In this document: positions 34,280 to 43,398 of the stretch, one piece after another
Numbering within the stretch: position 1 is the stretch's first letter
Layout of the letters: every line of letters starts with the position of its first letter
Assembly (NCBI GenBank): GCA_004560305.1
Contig: SFVI01000009.1
Span: 18,567 to 82,566, forward strand
Reading direction: 5' to 3'
DNA: 64,000 nucleotides
From: a bacterium
Lineage (GTDB): Bacteria; Bacillota; Clostridia; Oscillospirales; Oscillospiraceae
Notes under the pieces: model-generated
Databases searched by the model: none
The model's input: only the letters and a program-made list of their open reading frames with translations
What the model was told of the DNA's origin: nothing
Translations under genes and position numbers: made by a program

Positions 34280-35401
34280 TTACTGATTGGCGATATCCAG
34301 AATGATGCCGCAGATTTTATCGGTGGCGTCCGGCACGGCCAGGGCGCCCATGGCGGCAGACATGGAGGAGAGCTTTTCCTCATCCGCCAGCAGCTCCTGC
34401 ACCAGAGCCAACAGAGAGCCGGCATCAAACTCCCCTTCCAGCAGCACCCTGGCGCCGCCGGCCTTTTCCAGCACCCGGGCATTGCGTTCCTGGTGGTGAT
34501 TGGTCACGTTGGGCGAGGGCACCATGATGACGGGCTTGCCCATATAGGTCAGCTCCGATATGGTGGAGGCGCCGGCCCGGCACAGCACCAGGTCCGCCGC
34601 GGCCATGACCCGGGGCATATCAAAAATATACTCCCGCAGGTCCACTTTCCGCGTGGAAAGATCCGGGGCTGTCTCCGCCAGCTTTTCGCACACGCCGGGG
34701 TAGTACATCTTCCCTGCGCCATGAAGCAGATGAAAGTCCTGGTTCCCTTCCAGCAGGGGGATCAGCTCTGTCATAACGCCGTTCATATGGCCCGCGCCAA
34801 GAGAGCCCCACACGGAGACCACCAGCTTCTCATCCTGGGCCAGACCCAGCTCCCGCTTGGCCTGGGCCTTGGTATAGGCCGCGAACTGGCCCCGCACCGG
34901 GGTGCCGGTGACGATAACCTTATCCGGCTGGGGGTAATACTGGCGGCTCTCCTCAAAGCCCACCATGATGCGGTCCACCAGCTTGGCCAGCATCTTGGTG
35001 GTCAGGCCGGGGACGGCGTTGCTCTCATGGACGGCGGTGGGGATGTGGAGCTGGGAGGCGGCCTTCAGCACCGGGTAGCACACATAGCCGCCGGTGCCGA
35101 TGACGGCGTCCGGCTGAAAGTCACGGATAATGGCCTTGGCCTGCCGGTGGGAGACAGCCACGTTTTTCAATGTTGCAATATTGTGCGTCAGTGCCTTAAA
35201 GTTCTTGCCCCGGCTCAGGTTGGTGATTTTCAGGGGCTTGATGGCATAGCCCTCCCGGGGCACCAGGTCCATCTCCATTTTTCCCTCGGCGCCCAGGAAG
35301 AGAAACTCGCTGTCCGGCAGCAGCTCCTTCAGCCGCCCGGCCACAGCCAGGGCAGGATTGATATGGCCGGCAGTACCGCCGCAAGTGAAGATAAATTTCA
35401 T
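34280..35401 (-). CDS. murG: UDP-GlcNAc--lipid I GlcNAc transferase MurG
   Basis: 373-residue GT-B glycosyltransferase that converts lipid I to lipid II at the inner face of the membrane. TCGGTAGHINPALAVA is the N-terminal glycine-rich motif, VIGTGGYVCYPVLKAA the second, and LCRAGASTISELTYMGKP the UDP-binding motif. ATG 35401 follows AAAGGACGTTCCCA; the longer frame to 35461 overlaps ftsW and has no start signal. Confidence 0.97.
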   Translation of the reverse strand: MKFIFTCGGTAGHINPALAVAGRLKELLPDSEFLFLGAEGKMEMDLVPREGYAIKPLKITNLSRGKNFKALTHNIATLKNVAVSHRQAKAIIRDFQPDAVIGTGGYVCYPVLKAASQLHIPTAVHESNAVPGLTTKMLAKLVDRIMVGFEESRQYYPQPDKVIVTGTPVRGQFAAYTKAQAKRELGLAQDEKLVVSVWGSLGAGHMNGVMTELIPLLEGNQDFHLLHGAGKMYYPGVCEKLAETAPDLSTRKVDLREYIFDMPRVMAAADLVLCRAGASTISELTYMGKPVIMVPSPNVTNHHQERNARVLEKAGGARVLLEGEFDAGSLLALVQELLADEEKLSSMSAAMGALAVPDATDKICGIILDIANQ

Positions 35402-35417
35402 TGGGAACGTCCTTTCT

Positions 35418-36566
35418 CTATATAAGTTCTCGCGAAGCGCTGAGGATAATGCCCATCTCAAAAAGCTGGATCAACAGAGCCGTACCGCCGTAGCTGAACA
35501 GGGGCAGGGAGATGCCGGTGCAGGGCACCAGGTTGGTGACCACGGCCACATTCAGAAACACCTGAATGGCCAGCAGGGTGCTGATGCCGGCGCAGGTGAG
35601 GAAATTGAAGCGGTCCCGCTGGTGCAGGGCGATCCAATAGCCCCGGAGGATCAGCAGGGCGAAAAGGGCCAGAATGAGGGCGGCGCCGATAAAGCCCAGC
35701 TCCTCACAGGCCACGGAAAAGATAAAGTCGTTATGCTCCTCCGGCAGGTACAGGAATTTCTGCCGGCTGCCGCCCAGGCCCAGGCCGCTGAGGCCGCCGG
35801 AGCCGATGGAGTACAGGGACTGGACGATCTGATACCCCCGGTCAGAGGGGTCGGAAAAAGGGTCCCGCCAGGTGCTGATGCGGCTGGAGGCGTAAGGGAA
35901 AAAGGTCAGCAGCACCGCAAGGGCGGCAGTCACCCCGCCCAGGGCGGCGATAAACCAGCCCAGGCCCACGCCGCCCAGGAACATCATCACGCCGCCGATG
36001 GCGATCAGGATGATGGAGGCGGAAAAGTGAGGCTCCAGGATCAGCAGCCCGATCATTATACCCAGAATCGTCAAAAAAGGCAAGATGCCGTATTTGAAGC
36101 TGCGCATCTTTCCCTGGAAGCGGCAGATCAGCAGGGAGAAGGACAGAATCACCGCCAGCTTCGCCAGCTCCGATGGCTGCAATGTCAGCCCGCCCACCCC
36201 CAGCCAGCGGCGGGAGCCGTTGGCCTTGACGCCGATGATGGGCACCAGCATCAGCAGCACCAAGGTCAGGCCCAGGAAGTGGAAGGTATAGCGCCGGTAA
36301 AAGCTCATGGGCAGCCGGGAAGCCAGCAGCATGGCCCCCACCCCCAGCAGGGCAAAGATCAGCTGGCGCAGAAAGTAATAGGCCCCGTTGCCGCCGGTGA
36401 CTTTGCCGGGGTCATAGTAGGCCCGGGCATAGCTGGAGGACAGCACCATCACCACGCCCATGGCCAGCAGGATCAGAGCCAGGGTAAAAAAGCCCGCATC
36501 CATGCTCTGCCGCCGGGGCTTTTCCGGCGCAGAAAAATCGGAGAGGCGGGCGCTTTCATAACGCAT
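35418..36566 (-). CDS. ftsW: SEDS peptidoglycan polymerase FtsW
   Basis: 382 residues, about ten membrane segments. Lipid II glycosyltransferase of the divisome, working with the class B PBP encoded upstream. The SEDS motifs are clear: GSRRWLGVGGLTLQPSELAK, then the GLSGLGLGGSRQKFLYLPEEHNDFI loop with its conserved acidic residues, and TGISLPLFSYGG. ATG 36566 follows GGGAGGTGGGTAT. In the dcw position between mraY and murG, so FtsW rather than SpoVE is the default reading. Confidence 0.95.
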   Translation of the reverse strand: MRYESARLSDFSAPEKPRRQSMDAGFFTLALILLAMGVVMVLSSSYARAYYDPGKVTGGNGAYYFLRQLIFALLGVGAMLLASRLPMSFYRRYTFHFLGLTLVLLMLVPIIGVKANGSRRWLGVGGLTLQPSELAKLAVILSFSLLICRFQGKMRSFKYGILPFLTILGIMIGLLILEPHFSASIILIAIGGVMMFLGGVGLGWFIAALGGVTAALAVLLTFFPYASSRISTWRDPFSDPSDRGYQIVQSLYSIGSGGLSGLGLGGSRQKFLYLPEEHNDFIFSVACEELGFIGAALILALFALLILRGYWIALHQRDRFNFLTCAGISTLLAIQVFLNVAVVTNLVPCTGISLPLFSYGGTALLIQLFEMGIILSASRELI

Positions 36567-36585
36567 ATACCCACCTCCCCGATCA

Positions 36586-37605
36586 TCAGCTCATTCCCAT
36601 ATAGTGCTTGGACACTACAATAAATGATATGATGGCCATCACCAGAGATATGCCTGTAAACAGGGCAACAATTTCTTTTTCTTTCCACTTATGGCCCAGC
36701 CAGCCGCCCATCTCCAGATGGTGGTGGAAGGGGGCCATCTTGAACACCCGCTTGCCGTGGCTCAGCTTGAAGTAGCCCACCTGGATGATATCGGACAGAG
36801 TCTCCATCAAAAAAACGAAGCCCAGGGTGATGAGCATGATAGGCATATTGTAGCCATAGGCCAGGGCCGCGATCATGCCGCCCAGGAACAGGGAGCCGGT
36901 ATCCCCCATGAAGCACTTGGCGGGGTTAAAGTTATACACCAGAAATCCCAGCAGGCCGCCTACCATGCCGGAGGCAATAAAGCCCATCTGCTCAAACTCA
37001 TCGCCGAACACCAGGGTCAGGGCCACGAAGAACAGGAACACGGGGATGGAGGTGCTGGCGGCCAGGCCGTCAATCCCGTCGGTAATGTTCACGGCATTGA
37101 CGGTACCCACGATGATAAAGGAGGAAATGAGGAAATACAGCCATTCAGGCATGTAAATGGTCTTATCCACAAAGAACAGGTAAAAGCTGGGGCGCACATA
37201 GCCGATCTGGCGCATCAAAAGCACGAACACCAGCGAGGCCACCAGCTGCAAAAGAAACTTGGCCGTGGCGGAGAGGCCCAGGTTCTGTTTCTTGGCCAGC
37301 TTCTCCCAATCGTCCAGAAAGCCGATGGCGCCGAACACGCAGGCGAACAGGACGATGAAAACATTGACAAACTCACCCCGGAGCATCCCCTCAAAGCAGA
37401 CCGTGAGGCAGACCAGAATGGCCGCAAGGATGAACATCACGCCGCCCATGGTGGGGGTGCCGGATTTATTCATGTGCCAGGCGGGGCCGTTTTCCTTGAT
37501 CTCCTGCCCGGCCTTGATGCGGCGCAGCCAGGGAACATAGAACTTACCGAAGGCGGTGGCAAACAGGAAGGCCAGAACGAAGGCGGTTATCAGTTTAATG
37601 GTCAT
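36586..37605 (-). CDS. mraY: Phospho-N-acetylmuramoyl-pentapeptide transferase MraY
   Basis: 339 residues, ten membrane segments. It makes lipid I from UDP-MurNAc-pentapeptide and undecaprenyl phosphate. Catalytic motifs are GTPTMGGVMFILA, AIGFLDDWEKLAKKQN (the DD pair), NAVNITDGIDGLA, NPAKCFMGDTGSLFLGG and the FHHHLE histidines near the end. ATG 37605 follows TGGGAGAAAACA. It lies directly after murE, with murF absent. Confidence 0.97.
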   Translation of the reverse strand: MTIKLITAFVLAFLFATAFGKFYVPWLRRIKAGQEIKENGPAWHMNKSGTPTMGGVMFILAAILVCLTVCFEGMLRGEFVNVFIVLFACVFGAIGFLDDWEKLAKKQNLGLSATAKFLLQLVASLVFVLLMRQIGYVRPSFYLFFVDKTIYMPEWLYFLISSFIIVGTVNAVNITDGIDGLAASTSIPVFLFFVALTLVFGDEFEQMGFIASGMVGGLLGFLVYNFNPAKCFMGDTGSLFLGGMIAALAYGYNMPIMLITLGFVFLMETLSDIIQVGYFKLSHGKRVFKMAPFHHHLEMGGWLGHKWKEKEIVALFTGISLVMAIISFIVVSKHYMGMS

Positions 37606-37666
37606 TGTTTTCTCCCATATGCACGGCGCTGTCAGCGCTTTGTATTTCTTTTCGGATGGGCGGGGC

Positions 37667-39112
37667 TTACCGTCTACTCAGGTACTCAGCCACAATCTCC
37701 CGCTCATCCATGTGGATCTTCTCATGGCCGATGACCTGATAGTCCTCATGGCCTTTGCCGGCAAGCAATATTACATCACCGGGGCGGGCATTGTCAATAG
37801 CCCAGCCGATGGCTTCCCGCCGGTCACAGATGACTTTGTAGGGGGTGCGCTTGTTTTTCAGGCCGGGCAGGATCTCATTGATAATCTCCATGGGCTCCTC
37901 GGTGCGGGGATTGTCGCTGGTGATGATCACATAGTCGGCGTTGTCGGCAGCAATGGCGCCCATGATGGGCCGCTTCAGCCGGTCCCGGTCCCCGCCGCAG
38001 CCAAAGAGGACCATCAGCCGGCCCCGGGTGACGGGGCGCAGGGTCTTGAGCACATTCTCCAAAGCATCCGGCTTATGGGAATAGTCTATGATGATGGAAT
38101 AGTCCCCATCCGTGGGCACCGACTCCATCCGGCCCTTGACGCCGGGGGCGGTAGCCAGCGCGTCGGCACACTGGGCAAGACCGATGCCAAGGCAGCCAGC
38201 GGCAGCGATAATGCCCAGGGCATTGTGGACAGAGAACATGCCGGGAATGTTCAGCCGGGTCAGGGCCAGTTCATCCCCATGGACGGCGGCAAAACGAACG
38301 CCGTCGGCAGAAAGACGGATGTCCCTGGCAATGATATCCGCGTCGTTCCGCTCTGCGGCAAAGGTGGTGATGGGACAGGGCGCATCCTGCATCATGAAAT
38401 CCGCCCAGGAATCGTCCAGATTGACGCATCCCCGGTCACACTGGGAAAAGATCTTCTTCTTGGCGGCGGCATATTCCTCCATGCTGCCGTGCAGGTCCAG
38501 ATGGTCCTGAGAGAGGTTTGTGAACACGGCCACATTGAAGTGGATGCCCGCCACCCGCTCCAGGGTCAGGGAATGGGAGGACACCTCCATCACCACATGG
38601 GTGCAGCCGGCGTCCTTCATGGCACGGAACAGCCGGTGCAGCTCATAGCTTTCCGGGGTGGTAAACTCGCTGTGCAGATGCTCCCCGCCGATCATATTGC
38701 CGTTGGTGCCGATCAGCCCCACCTTTGTCCCCAGCTCCTGCTCCAGCAAATGCTTCATGATGAGGGTGGAACTGGTCTTGCCGCTGGTGCCGGTAAAGCC
38801 GATGAGGGTCATCTCCGAGGCCGGATCACCAAAGAAGTTGCGGCTGCAGAGGGCCAGGCCATAGCGGCAGTCCGCCACCTGCGCATAGGGCACCTCCCCC
38901 GCCGGTACGTCCTGGCACAGCACGGCGGCGGCGCCCAGCTCCATGGCCTTGGGGATGAAACGATGACCGTCCACCGTCAGGCCCTTGACGGCCACGAACA
39001 GATCCCCGGGCTTCACCAGGCGGGAGTCATAGCAAATGCCGGTAATCTCCCGCTCCATATCGGCGGAGGCGGAGAGGACCTGCAAATCTTTCAATATATC
39101 TCTGAGCTTCAT
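37667..39112 (-). CDS. murE: UDP-MurNAc-L-Ala-D-Glu--meso-DAP ligase MurE
   Basis: 481 residues. It adds the third amino acid of the stem peptide. The P-loop is GFTGTSGKTSSTLI (about residues 105-118); the carbamylated Lys region and HLDLHGSMEEYAAAK follow; the substrate motif DNPR (TSDNPRTEEP) indicates meso-diaminopimelate rather than lysine. ATG 39112 follows CGGAGAAATT. The third domain ends with GKGHEDYQ, which is conserved in MurE. Confidence 0.96.
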   Translation of the reverse strand: MKLRDILKDLQVLSASADMEREITGICYDSRLVKPGDLFVAVKGLTVDGHRFIPKAMELGAAAVLCQDVPAGEVPYAQVADCRYGLALCSRNFFGDPASEMTLIGFTGTSGKTSSTLIMKHLLEQELGTKVGLIGTNGNMIGGEHLHSEFTTPESYELHRLFRAMKDAGCTHVVMEVSSHSLTLERVAGIHFNVAVFTNLSQDHLDLHGSMEEYAAAKKKIFSQCDRGCVNLDDSWADFMMQDAPCPITTFAAERNDADIIARDIRLSADGVRFAAVHGDELALTRLNIPGMFSVHNALGIIAAAGCLGIGLAQCADALATAPGVKGRMESVPTDGDYSIIIDYSHKPDALENVLKTLRPVTRGRLMVLFGCGGDRDRLKRPIMGAIAADNADYVIITSDNPRTEEPMEIINEILPGLKNKRTPYKVICDRREAIGWAIDNARPGDVILLAGKGHEDYQVIGHEKIHMDEREIVAEYLSRR

Positions 39113-39175
39113 AATTTCTCCGTTCTGCGCTTTAGAATCGCATAAGGTGTATTTTATACCAGAATCCCCTTCCGG

Positions 39176-41503
39176 TCAATACTTTCCCAGGAGGGATTCA
39201 TTTTCGTCGATCAGGGTGACCTCCACGATGCAGCCGTGATCGGCGGCGGTGCCGGCGGGAATGCTCTGGCTGCTGACCACCTGGCCGGAGGCGGCGTTCA
39301 CCGGGCTGCGGGTGCTGACAAAAAGTCCCAGCCGGGAGAGGGTGTCCCGGGCCTGGTCATAGCTGAGGCCTGACAGCTCCGGCACGGTCTCCATATTGGG
39401 GGAGACCTGGGCGCCGCCGAAATAGAGAATCACCTGACTGCCGGCGGCAATGGCGGTGCCGGCGGCGGGCAGCTGACCGGTGACGGTGTCGCCCCAACCG
39501 ATGCAGCGGCAGTCCAGGCCGCAGTCCGACAGGCGCTGTTTGGCCTCCTCCTGGCTCAGCTCCAGCAGCATGGGGACGGTGGCATCATCCCCGGCGCTCT
39601 CCGGCAGGCTGGGCTCCACCCCCATATAGGGCAGGATGTCCGCCAGCATCCGGCCCACCACCGGGGCCGCCATCTGGCCGCCGCTGACATAGACGCCAGA
39701 CTTGTTGGAAGGGGTGTCCAGAAACACCAGAAGAGCAATCTGCGGGTCGTCCGCCGGGGCAAAGCCGATGAAAGAGACAATGTATTCCTTCTGGCCGGTC
39801 TGGGCCTCCAGGCTCACCTTCTCGCTGGTGCCGGTCTTGCCGCCGATGCGGTAGCCGGTGACGGCGGCGTTGCGGCCGGTGCCGTCGTTGGGATCCCCCA
39901 CCACCTGCTCCAGGATCTGGCAAAGCTTCTGGCTGGTGGCCTCACTGATGACCTGGCGCACCAGTTTGGGCTCTCGCTCATAGGCCACACTGCCATCCGG
40001 GTTCAGCAGCTGCCGCACCACATAGGGCTGCATCAGCTTACCGCCGTTGACGCAGGCGCTGACGGCGCAGATCAGTTGCAGGGGCGTGATGGTGAAGGTC
40101 TGGCCGAAGGAGGCGGCAGCCAACTGGGACAGGTTCCGGGGGGAGCAGAAGGTGTTTTTGCTCCACCAGATGCTGCCGCTTTCGCCGGAGAGGTCAATGC
40201 CGGTGGTGGCGGTGAGGTTCTCGTCGTCGCTGCCGGTCATGTTCAGAAAGCCGAAGGCCTCGCAGTAATCATAGAAGCGCTCCGCCCCTACCCGCTGGCC
40301 GATGTTTACGAAGGCCACGTTGCAGGAATGCTGGGCCGCCTGGGTCAGGTTCTGGCTGCCGTGGCCCCCGCTTTTCCAGCAGCGGATGGGGCTGGTGCGG
40401 CCGATGACGTTGACGGTGCCGGGGCAATAAAAGCTGTCGTTCAGGCTGACCACGCCCTCCTCCAGGGCCATGGCCAGGGTGATAATCTTGAAGGTGGAGC
40501 CCGGCTCATAGGTATCGGACAGGGCCTTATTGCGCCACTGGCGGGCCTGGGCCTGGCTCAGGAGCCTGGCACGCTCCTCCTCCGTTTCGGCGGCGTTGAT
40601 GATGGTCATGTCCCCATCGCTGACGGCCAGGAAGTTGTTCAGGTCATAGCCCCCCAGAGAGGCCATGGCCAGAATCTGCCCGGTGTTCACGTCCATGGCG
40701 ATGGCGCCGGCGCCGTTTTGTATGTCGTAATCCGCCACGGCCTGCTTCAGGTGCTTCTCCACATAGTACTGGATGGTCTCGTCAATGGTGGTGACCACAT
40801 CAAAACCGTCTTCGCCGGGATAATATTCCTCAAACTGGGAAAAGAGCAGCTCGGTTCCCATGGCGTTGGTGGCCCGGACGGTTCTGCCGGGGCTGCCGGA
40901 AAGGGCCTCGTCGTACCGGGCCTCGATGCCCTCCAGGCCGTAGTTATCCGTGCCCACGAAGCCGATCAGGTGGCAGGCCAGGGAGGAATTGGGGTAATAG
41001 CGTTTGGTGTCCGTCTCCAGGCGGACGCCCCGCAGGCCGTACCGGTTCTTGAAGGCCCGGACTTCATCCGCCTTTTCCTTTTCCAGCTTCCGGGCCACGG
41101 TCACATACCAACTGCCCTTCTGCCCGGATTTCTCATAGATCTCATCATAGCCGATGTCCAGAATCTCCGACAGGCCCCGGGCGATCAGGTCCCGGTCCTC
41201 GCCATACATCTCAATCTCCTGGGGGCTGAGGTACACATTGTCCACCGAGGCGCTGACCGCCAGGGTGTTCATATTGGTGTCGTAGATGGTGCCGCGCACG
41301 GTGGAGCTGGGCACGGAGCGCAGCTGCTGCTGGATGGCCATGCTCTCGTATTTTTCATGGTCGATGATCTGCAGCTTGTACAATCTGGCCAGCAATAAGA
41401 GAAATGCTCCGATTCCGAAAACTGCCATCAAAAACAGTGTACGGCGGAGCATCTGTCTGCTGGGCCCCGGCTTCAGGCCGGGAGACGGGGTCTTCTGTGC
41501 CAT
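39176..41503 (-). CDS. Class B penicillin-binding protein with two PASTA domains
   Basis: 775 residues. One N-terminal membrane segment (about 24-44), a dimerisation domain, then the transpeptidase: SxxK in EPGSTFKIITLA, SxN as SCN in AQHSCNVAFVN, and KTG in GGKTGTSEKVS. Two PASTA domains follow after about residue 620. It partners FtsW for septal crosslinking. Bacillus has two such genes here (pbpB with two PASTA domains, spoVD with one); only one is present and I cannot tell whether it serves vegetative division, the spore, or both. ATG 41503 follows GGAGGTGGCT. Confidence 0.93.
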   Translation of the reverse strand: MAQKTPSPGLKPGPSRQMLRRTLFLMAVFGIGAFLLLLARLYKLQIIDHEKYESMAIQQQLRSVPSSTVRGTIYDTNMNTLAVSASVDNVYLSPQEIEMYGEDRDLIARGLSEILDIGYDEIYEKSGQKGSWYVTVARKLEKEKADEVRAFKNRYGLRGVRLETDTKRYYPNSSLACHLIGFVGTDNYGLEGIEARYDEALSGSPGRTVRATNAMGTELLFSQFEEYYPGEDGFDVVTTIDETIQYYVEKHLKQAVADYDIQNGAGAIAMDVNTGQILAMASLGGYDLNNFLAVSDGDMTIINAAETEEERARLLSQAQARQWRNKALSDTYEPGSTFKIITLAMALEEGVVSLNDSFYCPGTVNVIGRTSPIRCWKSGGHGSQNLTQAAQHSCNVAFVNIGQRVGAERFYDYCEAFGFLNMTGSDDENLTATTGIDLSGESGSIWWSKNTFCSPRNLSQLAAASFGQTFTITPLQLICAVSACVNGGKLMQPYVVRQLLNPDGSVAYEREPKLVRQVISEATSQKLCQILEQVVGDPNDGTGRNAAVTGYRIGGKTGTSEKVSLEAQTGQKEYIVSFIGFAPADDPQIALLVFLDTPSNKSGVYVSGGQMAAPVVGRMLADILPYMGVEPSLPESAGDDATVPMLLELSQEEAKQRLSDCGLDCRCIGWGDTVTGQLPAAGTAIAAGSQVILYFGGAQVSPNMETVPELSGLSYDQARDTLSRLGLFVSTRSPVNAASGQVVSSQSIPAGTAADHGCIVEVTLIDENESLLGKY

Positions 41504-41566
41504 AGCCACCTCCGCGGAAGGAAGAATATATTATAAATATATTCAGTCCGCGGCGGTTCATGACAA

Positions 41567-41845
41567 TTATCCCAGATCGATATAGATTATTTGGCCGGGA
41601 CTCAGGCGCTGCATGCCCAGTTCTTCCGTGGCACGGCGCTCCAGTTCTTCCAGGCTCAGGCTGCTTTCCACCCTGGCCTGCAGGACCCGGTTCTCTTCTT
41701 TCAGTGTTTTCAGCGACTTCTCCAGGCCGGTAAGCTCCTCATTCAGCGCGGCCAGCCGGATAGACCCCAGCAATGCCGACACCAGCAGCAGCAGGGAAAA
41801 GCCGATGCAGATGGCCCGGAATAAAATACCATTCATTCTGGCCAT
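41567..41845 (-). CDS. ftsL: FtsL-like cell division protein
   Basis: 92 residues: short cytoplasmic end, one membrane segment (about 6-27, ILFRAICIGFSLLLLVSALL), then a coiled coil with leucine heptads (LTGLEKSLKTLKEENRVLQARV) and a C-terminal LGMQRLSPGQIIYI. Sequence similarity to FtsL is low as always; position between rsmH and the PBP gene makes the call. It bridges FtsQ and FtsW/PBP in the divisome. Four bases after rsmH. Confidence 0.87.
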   Translation of the reverse strand: MARMNGILFRAICIGFSLLLLVSALLGSIRLAALNEELTGLEKSLKTLKEENRVLQARVESSLSLEELERRATEELGMQRLSPGQIIYIDLG

Positions 41846-41848
41846 GGG

Positions 41849-42787
41849 CTACACCCTTTCCGCCACTCTCAGCTTGGCGCTGCGGGAGCGGGGATTTTGC
41901 TCCAGCTCCTCCGCGCCGGGCAGGATGGGCTTGCGGCTGACGCTTTTCAGGGTCTGCACAAAGCCGCAGGTGCAGATGGGGGCCTCCCGGGGGCAGGTGC
42001 AGCCGTTCTCCCGGGCGGCGATGCCGGCTTTGACGATCCGATCCTCCAGGGAGTGGAAGCTGATGACGCAGAGGCGGCCGCCCTTGTTCAGCTTGTCCGG
42101 GGCAGTTTCCATCATTTGGGAGATGGCCCCCAGCTCGTCATTGACGGCGATGCGGATGGCCTGGAAGCTGCGCTTGGCCGGGTGCTGCTTCTCCCGCAGG
42201 GCGGCGGCAGGCATGGCGCCCTTGATGATATCCACCAGTTCCAGAGTGGTGGCAATGGGCTTTTTGCTCCGGTGTTCCAAGATGGCCCGACTGATGCGGC
42301 GGGCATAGCGCTCCTCGCCGTAATCCCACAGGATGCGGTTCAGCCGCTCCTCCGGCCAGGTATTCACCACCTCATAGGCGGTGAGGCTGTCCCCCGCGTC
42401 CATGCGCATATCCAGGGGCGCATCCCCCATATAGGAAAAGCCCCGCTGGATCTCGTCCAGCTGGGGTGAGGAGACGCCCAGGTCGAAAAGCATCCCGTCC
42501 ACGCCGGGGATGCCGAGAGAGTCAATGATCTGGGCGGCATCGGAAAAGTTGCCGTGGACAAGGGTTACGCGATCCCCAAAGGGCGCAAGACGCTTGCCGG
42601 CCCTCTCGATGGCAGTCTCATCCCGGTCAATGCAGATGAGGCGGCCGGTAGTGAGCCGGGAAGCGATCTGATAAGAATGCCCGCCCAGGCCGAGAGTACC
42701 GTCCAGGTACACCCCGCCGGGCTTTATATTCAGATTATCAATACATTCATTCAGCAGCACGGAAACATGCTTGGCTTCGGTCGTCAA
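41849..42787 (-). CDS. rsmH: 16S rRNA (cytosine-1402-N4)-methyltransferase
   Basis: 312 residues, also known as MraW. HVSVLLNECIDNLNIKPGGV and the SAM-binding YLDGTLGLGGHSYQI are at the N-terminus; FDLGVSSPQLDEIQRGFSY, and ISFHSLEDRIVK are family signatures. The start appears to be TTG 42787, overlapping the mraZ stop (TTGA), with GGAGG in mraZ codons upstream. Second gene of the dcw cluster. Confidence 0.96.
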   Translation of the reverse strand: MTTEAKHVSVLLNECIDNLNIKPGGVYLDGTLGLGGHSYQIASRLTTGRLICIDRDETAIERAGKRLAPFGDRVTLVHGNFSDAAQIIDSLGIPGVDGMLFDLGVSSPQLDEIQRGFSYMGDAPLDMRMDAGDSLTAYEVVNTWPEERLNRILWDYGEERYARRISRAILEHRSKKPIATTLELVDIIKGAMPAAALREKQHPAKRSFQAIRIAVNDELGAISQMMETAPDKLNKGGRLCVISFHSLEDRIVKAGIAARENGCTCPREAPICTCGFVQTLKSVSRKPILPGAEELEQNPRSRSAKLRVAERV

Positions 42788-43200
42788 AATTCCAGTTCCT
42801 CCATTACGGCGGCGATGTTCTCCGGGGTGGTCTCCAGCTGGAAGATGGCCTGCCAGCTGTCACTGTCCCAAAGCTCAGCATGGTTGTTGCAGCCCACCAC
42901 AGTGACGGCCTTGGTCAGCCCTGCGTATTCCCGCAGGTTCTGGGGAATGAGGGCCCGGCCCTGACTGTCCAGCTCGCACCGGGCGGCATGGGCAAACAGA
43001 GGGCGCATCTTCCGCTGCTTCACATAGGGCATGGCGTTGACCTTATCGGAAAAGGCCTGCCAGTTCTCACTGCTGTAGGCACAGAGGCAGCGCTCCATAG
43101 ACAGGGTAACAAAAAACACCTCGCCCAGTTCATCCCTGAGCTTGGCGGGTATGAACAGTCTGCCCTTGCTGTCAAGAGAGTGCTGATATTCACCTGTCAT
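42784..43200 (-). CDS. mraZ: Transcriptional regulator MraZ
   Basis: 138 residues with two SpoVT/AbrB-like repeats: QHSLDSKGRLFIPAKLRDEL near the start and CELDSQGRALIPQNLREYAG in the second half. MraZ represses its own cluster by binding direct repeats in its promoter; these are visible at 43226-43255. ATG 43200 follows GAAAGGGGGCAAACTGC. A longer frame to 43245 covers the operator and is rejected. First gene of the dcw cluster. Confidence 0.96.
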   Translation of the reverse strand: MTGEYQHSLDSKGRLFIPAKLRDELGEVFFVTLSMERCLCAYSSENWQAFSDKVNAMPYVKQRKMRPLFAHAARCELDSQGRALIPQNLREYAGLTKAVTVVGCNNHAELWDSDSWQAIFQLETTPENIAAVMEELEF

Positions 43201-43225
43201 GCAGTTTGCCCCCTTTCGATGGAAA

Positions 43226-43255
43226 ATTCCACCATTTTCCACCACTTCTAACCAC
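43226..43255 (-). promoter_or_regulatory. MraZ boxes
   Basis: Three direct repeats with exact 10-base spacing on the minus strand: GTGGTTAGAA (from 43255), GTGGTGGAAA (43245) and ATGGTGGAAT (43235). They lie between the -10 element and the mraZ ribosome binding site. Confidence 0.8.
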
Positions 43256-43266
43256 TTCGCTCTTTC

Positions 43267-43295
43267 ATTATAGGGGGAGTATTTCGAAAAAGCAA
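43267..43295 (-). promoter_or_regulatory. Promoter of the dcw cluster
   Basis: Minus-strand TTGCTT (43295-43290), 17-base spacer, TATAAT (43272-43267), just upstream of the MraZ boxes. Confidence 0.75.
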
Positions 43296-43339
43296 GTGAA
43301 ACTTTTTGTTATATTTTGACTTTTTCTTGCCTTAATTTT

Positions 43340-43377
43340 AAAAAAATGTGCCGGACACAAGATCGTGTCCGGCACAT
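43340..43377 (-). terminator. Terminator of the uvrC-rsmD-coaD unit
   Basis: Minus-strand stem TGTGCCGGACAC/GTGTCCGGCACA with a six-base loop, followed by seven Ts; it ends the gene group at 43399 and lies before the dcw promoter. Confidence 0.93.
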
Positions 43378-43398
43378 GGGCTTACTGTCAATATGTAG

